A stretch of 5,842 nucleotides of DNA, taken from the NCBI GenBank assembly GCA_002495225.1, contig DAEF01000108.1:828-6669 (forward strand), in the 5' to 3' direction. The stretch's first letter is position 1. Each line of letters opens with the position of its first letter. The notes under the pieces are model-generated. The model made no database searches. It was not told the origin of the DNA and saw only the letters and a list, made by a program, of their open reading frames with translations. Below are positions 1 to 4,752 of the stretch, piece after piece. The translations under genes and the position numbers were made by a program. The DNA is from Methanoregulaceae archaeon UBA288 (GTDB taxonomy: Archaea; Halobacteriota; Methanomicrobia; Methanomicrobiales; Methanospirillaceae).

Positions 1-23
1 GGACCAGGCTACCCTACTACCCC
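1..23 (-). tRNA. probable tRNA, 5' portion only (acceptor 5' strand and part of D-arm), cut by window edge
   Basis: Read on the minus strand from base 23, the sequence fits the start of a tRNA. A 7-nt acceptor strand GGGGTAG is followed by T8 and A9, a D-stem strand GGGT, then A14, G15, a CCT stretch and the G18-G19 pair followed by T. The conserved positions T8, A14, R15, G18 and G19 all fall in register, and GGGTAGCCTGGTCC is typical of archaeal D-arms. The anticodon and the 3' half lie outside the window, so the amino acid cannot be read. The GGGG-type acceptor and GGGT D-stem would suit tRNA-Pro among others, which is a guess. A different register (acceptor starting GCCGGGG at base 26) misplaces the D-loop. 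It lies downstream of pyrH on the same strand. Confidence 0.45.
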
Positions 24-26
24 GGC

Positions 27-64
27 TCAGAACCGTTGGCGTCGGACGGGGAAAAGCGTTCTGA
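27..64. repeat. 7-bp inverted repeat between pyrH stop and the putative tRNA
   Basis: TCAGAAC at 27-33 is the exact reverse complement of GTTCTGA at 58-64, with 24 bases between the arms. On the minus strand the loop contains a short T run (GCTTTTCC). It sits just downstream of pyrH and ends 3 bases before the predicted tRNA 5' end. It could be a weak hairpin acting at the pyrH 3' end or in the tRNA leader. A chance match is also possible because the arms are short and the loop is long. Confidence 0.3.
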
Positions 65-76
65 TGCCGCGCGCCC

Positions 77-817
77 TCAGAGCGGGAGCGGCCGGCAGGC
101 TTCGTGGGCGACGATCGTCCCCTCGAACGCGCCGTCGATGATCGCGTCCCGGATCCTGCCCGGCTCGCGCCCGTCGAGCACGACCATCGGGATCCCGGAC
201 CGCTCCACGATCTTGGCCGCGACCAGGTCGATCACCGTGTTCGAGCCCGCGCCCATCCGCTCGCGGCTGACGAGCGCGAGCAGCTCGGCCGGGGTCATGG
301 TCCCGTACCGGGTCGCGGCCGGGTCCTTCTTCGGGTCGGCCGTGAAGATCCCCGGGACCGAGGTCGCGTTGACCAGCAGGTCGGCCCCGACCTCCTCGGC
401 CAGCACGGCCGCGACCGCGTCCGTGGTCTGGCCGGGCGCGACCCCGCCCATCACCACGACCCGGCCGGCCACGCCGCACTCCTTCGCGGCGGCATAGGTC
501 TCGGGGACCCTCGGGTAGGCCGCGTTGCCGAGGGCCGCGATCAGGAGCCGGGCGTTGAGGCGCGTGACCAGGATGCCGAGCTCGTCGAGGGTCGCTTCGT
601 CCGTGCCGAGCGCGCGGGCCGCGCCGATGTACCGCCGCGCCTCGCCGCCGCCGCCGACCACGACGTAGACCCGGGCCCGCTCTGCCAGCTCCGCGAGGAC
701 CGCGGCGTAGGCAGCGAGCGCGTTCGTCTCGAGGGAGGGGATCAGCACCGAGCCCCCCAGGGAGAGCACGATCGTCTTCGGGGCCCGTCCTCCGGGCAAT
801 GGCGCGGCAGACGTCAT
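77..817 (-). CDS. pyrH: UMP kinase (uridylate kinase), archaeal type
   Basis: This 246-residue protein of the amino acid kinase fold phosphorylates UMP to UDP with ATP in the cytosol, a step of pyrimidine nucleotide synthesis. The N-terminal LSLGGSV phosphate-binding strand is at residues 18-24. A glycine loop (GGGG, 55-58) precedes an EARRYI helix. MGGVAPGQTTDAVAA lies at 123-137, and TADPKKDP, typical of the family, at 159-166. A C-terminal GSNTVIDLVAAKI block lies at 191-203. These features match archaeal UMP kinases, usually about 225-230 residues, so this one carries roughly 13 extra N-terminal residues (Ser/Ala/Pro/Gly-rich) before the first strand. No other start is seen between ATG 817 and the conserved strand, so the extension appears genuine. 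A TATA-like box lies about 30 bp upstream, giving a very short leader. The gene diverges from the zinc-ribbon gene and is followed by a probable tRNA on the same strand. Confidence 0.95.
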   Translation of the reverse strand: MTSAAPLPGGRAPKTIVLSLGGSVLIPSLETNALAAYAAVLAELAERARVYVVVGGGGEARRYIGAARALGTDEATLDELGILVTRLNARLLIAALGNAAYPRVPETYAAAKECGVAGRVVVMGGVAPGQTTDAVAAVLAEEVGADLLVNATSVPGIFTADPKKDPAATRYGTMTPAELLALVSRERMGAGSNTVIDLVAAKIVERSGIPMVVLDGREPGRIRDAIIDGAFEGTIVAHEACRPLPL

Positions 818-823
818 TCCGAG

Positions 824-832
824 AAGTTATTG
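824..832 (+). promoter_or_regulatory. weak TATA-like box for the zinc-ribbon gene, overlapping the pyrH promoter region
   Basis: AAGTTATTG is the only AT-rich stretch at the right distance (about 33 bp) before the ATG at 861 on the plus strand. It would place transcription start near 854-856. It falls at the predicted pyrH start site, so the two divergent promoters would occupy the same 43 bp. The match to an archaeal box A is poor. The stronger TATA at 848-851 is too close to ATG 861 to serve this gene. Confidence 0.25.
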
Positions 833-844
833 GCTTGGACGACC

Positions 845-853
845 TGATATACC
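845..853 (-). promoter_or_regulatory. box A (TATA) promoter of pyrH
   Basis: Read on the minus strand, GGTATATCA is an AT-rich island in an otherwise GC-rich region. Its centre lies about 32 bp before the pyrH ATG at 817. With the usual archaeal spacing of about 25-27 bp to the start site, transcription would begin near 822-824, leaving a leader of only a few bases. No clear Shine-Dalgarno sequence precedes the ATG, which agrees with nearly leaderless translation. The core GGTATAT also occurs in the ppk1 promoter. Confidence 0.55.
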
Positions 854-860
854 TGTTGCG

Positions 861-1007
861 ATGTACCGCTGTCCGTCCTGCGGCTCCTGCGAGATCTACC
901 CGGTCGCCGGGGGCTATATCGGCCAGGTCTATCTCTGCAAGGCCTGCGGCTACCGGGGCTCCCTGGTCCTCGAGGCCGAGGACGAGCCCGAACGGGACCT
1001 GGATTAA
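861..1007 (+). CDS. small zinc-ribbon protein (48 aa)
   Basis: ATG at 861 opens a 48-codon frame ending in TAA at 1005-1007. The product begins MYRCPSCGSC and contains CKACGYRG at residues 26-33. Cys4/Cys7 and Cys26/Cys29 form two CxxC pairs 18 residues apart, each followed by Gly, the layout of a rubredoxin-like zinc ribbon. Cys10 is an additional cysteine. The tail is acidic (EAEDEPERDLD). Aromatic residues between the pairs (Tyr13, Tyr19, Tyr24) would suit the beta strands of such a fold. The gene fills the space between pyrH and amrS, and its stop codon lies inside the putative amrS box A. I do not recognise a named family. Small zinc ribbons often contact nucleic acid or other proteins, but the role here is unknown. 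Tight fit between neighbours and a coherent motif make a real gene likely. Confidence 0.75.
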   Translation: MYRCPSCGSCEIYPVAGGYIGQVYLCKACGYRGSLVLEAEDEPERDLD

Positions 1008-1011
1008 TATA
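1004..1011 (+). promoter_or_regulatory. box A (TATA) promoter of amrS
   Basis: TTAATATA, followed by a very GC-rich stretch, is the best TATA match in the window. It overlaps the TAA stop of the zinc-ribbon gene. Usual archaeal spacing predicts a transcript start around 1033-1036, just before the amrS start region. The transcript would therefore have a leader of about 10 nt before ATG 1044, or be leaderless if GTG 1035 is used. Confidence 0.55.
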
Positions 1012-1043
1012 GCTGGGGCGCCCTTCCGGGATCGGTGGCGACC

Positions 1044-2063
1044 ATGCACGAGGCACAGCTCTACACCGGGAACCCGGACGGCACCACGGACTGCCGGCTC
1101 TGCAACCACCGGTGCCACATCGCCGACGGTCGCGCGGGCAAGTGCGGCGTCAGGCAGAACCGGGGCGGCGTCCTCTACTCGGCCTCGTACGCGCGGGTGA
1201 GCGCCGAGAACGTGGACCCGATCGAGAAGAAGCCGCTCAACCACTTCCTGCCCGGCACCCTCTGCTACTCGCTCGGCTCGGTCGGGTGCAACTTCACGTG
1301 CGAGCACTGCCAGAACTGGCAGCTCTCGCGCGCGGGGGACGCGGTCGACTCGCTCCCCGAGCTCCCCCCGGACGACGCGGTGAAGCGCGCCGCCGCCTCC
1401 GGCTGCGCCTCGGTCTCGTGGACCTACAACGAGCCGACCATGACCTTCGAGTACACGATGGACATGGGCCGGCTCGCCCGCGAGGCCGGCCTCGGCACGG
1501 TCTACGTCACGAACGGGTTCATGACCGAGGAGGCCGTGGACGCGCTCGCGCCCATGCTGAACGCGTTCCGGGTGGACCTGAAGTCCTTCGACGACGGCTT
1601 CTACCGGAAGGTCTGCGGCGCGCGCCTCGAGCCCGTGCTCGCCTCGACGGAGCGGGCGCGCGAGGTCGGGATGCACGTCGAGACGGTCACGCTCGTGATC
1701 CCGGGGCTGAACGACTCGCCCGAGGAGACGGACGCCCTGGTCCGCTGGGTCGTCGAGCACCTCGGCCCGGACACGCCCATGCACTTCACGCGCTTTCACC
1801 CCGACTACCGGATGCGCGACCGCCCCGCGACCCCGGTCCGCCTCCTCGAGCGGATCTACGAGCGGGCGAAGGAGCTCGGTTTGCGCTACCCCTATCTCGG
1901 GAACGTGGGCGGCCACAAGTACGAGAACACCTGGTGCCCGGTCTGCAACAACCTGCTGATCGAGCGCACCCTGATGCAGGGCCGGGTCCGCGGGCTCGAC
2001 GAGGGCCGCTGCCGGCAGTGCGGCGAGGCGATACCCGTTGTCCGGTCCGTGCCGCTCCCCTGA
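1044..2063 (+). CDS. amrS: AmmeMemoRadiSam system radical SAM enzyme (AmrS, formerly annotated PflA-like)
   Basis: This 339-residue radical SAM enzyme would reductively cleave S-adenosylmethionine. The family co-occurs with AMMECR1 and Memo homologues, and its substrate is not known to me. The N-terminal block carries CRLCNHRC (17-24) and KCGVRQN (33-39), typical of the family. The cluster-binding motif CNFTCEHC follows, with Cys82, Cys86 and Cys89 arranged Cx3Cx2C, then QNWQ. WTYNEPTMTFEY and YVTNGFM are conserved barrel segments. At the C-terminus Cys298/Cys301 and Cys323/Cys326 form a zinc-ribbon-like pair. A GTG at 1035 would add Met-Ala-Thr. I prefer ATG 1044 because family members begin MxEAxxY and GGTG at 1034-1037 gives a ribosome binding site 6 nt upstream. 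The AMMECR1 and Memo partners are not in this window. The end overlaps the Mut7-C gene by 26 bp. Confidence 0.92.
   Translation: MHEAQLYTGNPDGTTDCRLCNHRCHIADGRAGKCGVRQNRGGVLYSASYARVSAENVDPIEKKPLNHFLPGTLCYSLGSVGCNFTCEHCQNWQLSRAGDAVDSLPELPPDDAVKRAAASGCASVSWTYNEPTMTFEYTMDMGRLAREAGLGTVYVTNGFMTEEAVDALAPMLNAFRVDLKSFDDGFYRKVCGARLEPVLASTERAREVGMHVETVTLVIPGLNDSPEETDALVRWVVEHLGPDTPMHFTRFHPDYRMRDRPATPVRLLERIYERAKELGLRYPYLGNVGGHKYENTWCPVCNNLLIERTLMQGRVRGLDEGRCRQCGEAIPVVRSVPLP
2025..2032 (+). promoter_or_regulatory. Shine-Dalgarno sequence inside amrS deciding the TTG start of the Mut7-C gene
   Basis: GAGGCGAT matches the archaeal consensus GAGGTGAT at 7 of 8 positions and lies 5 nt before TTG 2038. The next in-frame candidates (GTG 2098, ATG 2107) would remove the first conserved strand of the Mut7-C domain, so this site supports the TTG. 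Confidence 0.55.
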
Positions 2064-2550
2064 GAAGCCCGCCCCCCGCGAGGCGCATCGCTTCCTCGTG
2101 GACCGGATGCTCGGCCCGCTCGTCCGGTACCTCCGGTTCATGGGCTACGACACCCTCGCGGCGACCGAGCTCGGCCCGGGGGGGCCGCGCGAGGACTCGG
2201 AGCTCCTCCGCCTCGCGGCGACCGAGGGGCGGGTCCTGCTCACCCGCGACCGCGAGCTGGCGAGCCGGGGCGGGCTGCTCGTCGACGGCGACGACGTGCT
2301 CGGGCAGGTCGCGGCGCTCTTTCGGGCCGGCCTGGTCGAGCCCGTGCTCCGGCTCGACCGCTGCTCCCGCTGCAACACCCTCCTCCGCCCGGCGCGGCCC
2401 GACGAGACGGCGGCCGCCACCTACCTTCCCGCGGACCACGCGAGCCGCACCGTGGTCTGCTGCGACACCTGCGGCCGGCTCTACTGGGCCGGTTCCCACG
2501 CGGACCGGCTCGCGGAGCGGCTGGAGCGGGCGTCCGACCGGAACGGGTGA
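2038..2550 (+). CDS. Mut7-C RNase (PIN-like) domain protein with zinc ribbon
   Basis: This 170-residue protein has the layout of the Mut7-C family (formerly DUF82), a PIN-like fold predicted to be a ribonuclease. FLVDRMLGPLVRYLRFMGYDT spans residues 19-39 with the first acidic residue Asp22. VLLTRDREL lies at 66-74 with Asp71, and acidic Asp83, Asp85 and Asp86 follow. These are candidates for metal-binding acids. The C-terminal part holds a zinc ribbon formed by Cys109/Cys112 and Cys142/Cys145, ending in CGRLYWAGSH (145-154), a family hallmark. The start is TTG 2038, supported by an internal Shine-Dalgarno sequence. It overlaps amrS by 26 bp in another frame, so translational coupling is likely. 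The N-terminal 16 residues, encoded mostly in the overlap, resemble no domain. RNA cleavage is predicted by family and not proven here; the cellular substrate is unknown. Confidence 0.88.
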   Translation: MSGPCRSPEKPAPREAHRFLVDRMLGPLVRYLRFMGYDTLAATELGPGGPREDSELLRLAATEGRVLLTRDRELASRGGLLVDGDDVLGQVAALFRAGLVEPVLRLDRCSRCNTLLRPARPDETAAATYLPADHASRTVVCCDTCGRLYWAGSHADRLAERLERASDRNG

Positions 2551-2563
2551 GAGTGCGTGTCAA

Positions 2564-2572
2564 GGTATATAC
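2564..2572 (+). promoter_or_regulatory. box A (TATA) promoter of ppk1
   Basis: GGTATATAC stands out in the 63-bp gap after the Mut7-C gene. Usual spacing puts the transcript start near 2593-2596, giving a leader of about 20 nt that contains the GGAGG site. It implies that ppk1-CHAD can be transcribed separately from amrS and its partner. A second AT-rich site, TATAA at 2588-2592, would start transcription at about the ATG itself and is less likely. Confidence 0.55.
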
Positions 2573-2600
2573 GGCCCGGTCCGACACTATAAGCGACCGC

Positions 2601-2605
2601 GGAGG
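2601..2605 (+). promoter_or_regulatory. Shine-Dalgarno sequence of ppk1
   Basis: GGAGG lies 8 nt before ATG 2614 and is complementary to the archaeal 16S rRNA 3' end. Together with the TATA box it fixes the ppk1 start at 2614. Confidence 0.6.
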
Positions 2606-2613
2606 ACAGGTGC

Positions 2614-4752
2614 ATGACCGGAGCAGAGTCGGGCGAGGGAGGACCGGCGGACCTCGCCATCAACCGGGAGCTGAGCTGGATCGAGTTCGACCGGCGCGTG
2701 CTCGACGAGGCCCTCGACCCCCGCCACCCGCTCCTCGAGCGGATCAAGTTCCTGTCGATCTTCGCGAGCAACCTCGACGAGTTCTTCATGATCCGGGTGG
2801 CCGGGCTCCGCCGGCAGCTCGCCGAGGGCATCGTCGAGGCGCCGCCCGGCGGCGCGAGCCCGGGAGAGCAGCTGGCCGCGATCCGGGCGGCGCTCGACCC
2901 GCTCCTCCGGACGGCGCAACAGTGCTGGGCCGACGACCTCTGCCCGCGACTCGACGCCGCCGGGATCGGCATCCGCCGCGTCGCCGAGCTCGGCCCGGAG
3001 GCGCGGGCGCGGCTCCGCGCCCTCTTCGAGGCCGAGATCTTCCCGGCGCTGACCCCGCTCGCCTTCGACACCTCGCACCCGTTCCCGTTCATCTCGAACC
3101 TCTCGCTCAACCTGGCCGTCGAGGTCCGCGACGCCGACTGCGGCGACCGGTTCGCCCGGCTCAAGGTCCCGGTCGGGCCGTACCCGCGCCTGGTCGAGGT
3201 CACGGCCGGCACGCCCGGGGACCGGCGCGAGTTCGTCTTTCTCGAGGACCTCTGCGCGGCGAACGCGGACCTGCTCTTCCCGGGGCTGGCGGTCGTGGCC
3301 GTCTACCCGTTCCGGGTCACGCGGAACGCCGACCTGGAGATCGAGGAGGACGAGGCCGACGACCTTCTGGCCGCGGTCGAGGAGTCGGTCGGGCTCCGCC
3401 GGACCGGCGCGCCCGTCCGGATCGAGGTCGACGAGTCCATCCCCGGGCCCCGCTGCGAGTTCATGGCCCGGCAGCTCGGGATCGCGACGGACCAGGTCGA
3501 CCGGCAGCGGTCGCCGCTCGGCCTCGCCGACCTGATGCAGCTCGCGTCCCTGCCCCTGCCGGGGCTGCGCGACCCGCCGTTCTCGCCGGCCGTCCCCCCC
3601 GCCCTGGGCCCCGAGCAGGACCTGTTTGCCGCGATCCGCGGCGGCGACGTCCTCCTCTACCACCCGTACGACTCGTTCGCGCCCGTCCTCTCCTTCCTCC
3701 AGAACGCGGCGCGGGACCCGGACGTGCTCGCGATCAAGATCGCGCTCTACCGCGTCGGTCAGAACGCGCCCGTGGTGGACGCGCTCATGGAGGCGCGCGA
3801 GAACGGGAAGCAGGTGACGGCCCTGATCGAGCTCAAGGCGCGGTTCGACGAGGAGAACAACATCGGGTGGGCCCGTGCACTCGAGCGGGCCGGCGTGCAC
3901 GTGGTCTACGGGCTGGTGCACGTGAAGGTCCATGCGAAGGTCTGCCTCGTGGTCCGGCGCGAGCAGGGCCGGCTCGTCCGCTACCTCCACCTCGGCACGG
4001 GCAACTACAACGCGACCACCGCGCGGGTCTACACGGACCTCGGGCTCTTCACCTGCCGGCCCGAGCTCGGGGCCGACGTCACGGACCTCTTCAACTACCT
4101 GACCGGGTACGCGCGGATCGAGTCCTACCGCTCGCTCCTGGTCGCGCCGGTGACGCTCCGGGCCGGGATCCTGGACCGGATCGAGCGCGAGATCGACCGG
4201 CACCGGGCCTCGGGCGACGGCCGCATCGTCTTCAAGATGAACGCGCTCGTCGACCGCGAGTGCATCGCGGCCCTGTACCGGGCCTCGCAGGCGGGGGTCC
4301 GGGTCGACCTCCAGGTGCGGGGGATCTGCTGCCTGCGCCCCGGCGTGCCCGGGGTCAGCGACCAAATCACGGTCTCCTCGATCGTCGGCCGGTTCCTCGA
4401 GCACGCGCGGATCTACTACTTCCGCAACGGGGGAAACGAGGAGGTGCTGGTCGGCTCGGCGGACCTGATGCCCCGGAACCTGGACCGGCGGGTCGAGGTG
4501 CTCTTCCCCCTCCTCGACCCGGCCGTGCGCGATGCGGTGGTCCACCAGATCCTGCTGGTCCACCTCCGCGATACGGCGCAGGCACGCCTGCTCCAGCCCG
4601 ACGGGACGTACGCGCGGGCCGAGCCGGAAAACGGTGCGGCCCCGCTCGACACGCAGGCCTGGATGGTCGAGCACCGCGGCGCGTGGTGGCCCTCCCGCGC
4701 CGCCTGCACCGATGCCGCGCCCGCGCCGCGAACCCGGCCGGAGGGGGCATGA
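2614..4752 (+). CDS. ppk1: polyphosphate kinase 1
   Basis: This 712-residue PPK1 reversibly transfers the ATP gamma-phosphate onto a growing polyphosphate chain. The N-terminal helical domain opens with INRELSWIEFDRRVL (16-30) and contains NLDEFF. The catalytic part carries IALYRVG with Arg380 and KARFDEENNI with Arg410. HVKVHAK contains His440, YLHLGTGNYN contains His459, and LEHARIYYF contains His597. Each is offset by exactly five residues from E. coli Arg375, Arg405, His435 (the phosphorylated His), His454 and His592, so the active site appears complete. Length is normal for the family. The last 35 or so residues are a Pro/Ala/Arg-rich tail of little conservation. The gene has its own TATA box and ribosome binding site, and its TGA overlaps the CHAD gene start, which points to joint expression of polyphosphate synthesis and binding. 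No frameshift or missing motif is seen. Confidence 0.97.
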   Translation: MTGAESGEGGPADLAINRELSWIEFDRRVLDEALDPRHPLLERIKFLSIFASNLDEFFMIRVAGLRRQLAEGIVEAPPGGASPGEQLAAIRAALDPLLRTAQQCWADDLCPRLDAAGIGIRRVAELGPEARARLRALFEAEIFPALTPLAFDTSHPFPFISNLSLNLAVEVRDADCGDRFARLKVPVGPYPRLVEVTAGTPGDRREFVFLEDLCAANADLLFPGLAVVAVYPFRVTRNADLEIEEDEADDLLAAVEESVGLRRTGAPVRIEVDESIPGPRCEFMARQLGIATDQVDRQRSPLGLADLMQLASLPLPGLRDPPFSPAVPPALGPEQDLFAAIRGGDVLLYHPYDSFAPVLSFLQNAARDPDVLAIKIALYRVGQNAPVVDALMEARENGKQVTALIELKARFDEENNIGWARALERAGVHVVYGLVHVKVHAKVCLVVRREQGRLVRYLHLGTGNYNATTARVYTDLGLFTCRPELGADVTDLFNYLTGYARIESYRSLLVAPVTLRAGILDRIEREIDRHRASGDGRIVFKMNALVDRECIAALYRASQAGVRVDLQVRGICCLRPGVPGVSDQITVSSIVGRFLEHARIYYFRNGGNEEVLVGSADLMPRNLDRRVEVLFPLLDPAVRDAVVHQILLVHLRDTAQARLLQPDGTYARAEPENGAAPLDTQAWMVEHRGAWWPSRAACTDAAPAPRTRPEGA
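4740..4744 (+). promoter_or_regulatory. Shine-Dalgarno sequence of the CHAD gene within ppk1
   Basis: GGAGG lies 4 nt before ATG 4749, inside the last codons of ppk1. With the ATGA overlap it favours reinitiation by ribosomes finishing ppk1. Confidence 0.5.

Noticed and set aside
2098..2109. GTG 2098 or ATG 2107 as the start of the Mut7-C protein
   Set aside because: Both would cut away part of the first conserved strand (FLVDRM), and neither has as good a ribosome binding site as TTG 2038.
27..2141. 704-codon open frame on the minus strand
   Set aside because: It runs opposite amrS and the Mut7-C gene and through pyrH in another frame. The product is Arg/Gly/Pro/Val-rich with no domain, which is the usual result of scarce stop codons in GC-rich DNA.
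2588..2592. TATAA as an alternative ppk1 promoter
   Set aside because: Usual spacing would start transcription at about the ATG and exclude the GGAGG site. The box at 2564-2572 fits better.
1112..2617. 501-codon open frame on the plus strand overlapping amrS and the Mut7-C gene
   Set aside because: Out of frame with both recognised proteins, Arg/Pro-rich and without any motif.
2587..4674. 695-codon open frame on the minus strand opposite ppk1
   Set aside because: The product is made mostly of Arg, Asp, Val, Glu and Pro with no recognisable domain. It mirrors the codon bias of ppk1, whose active-site residues are all intact.
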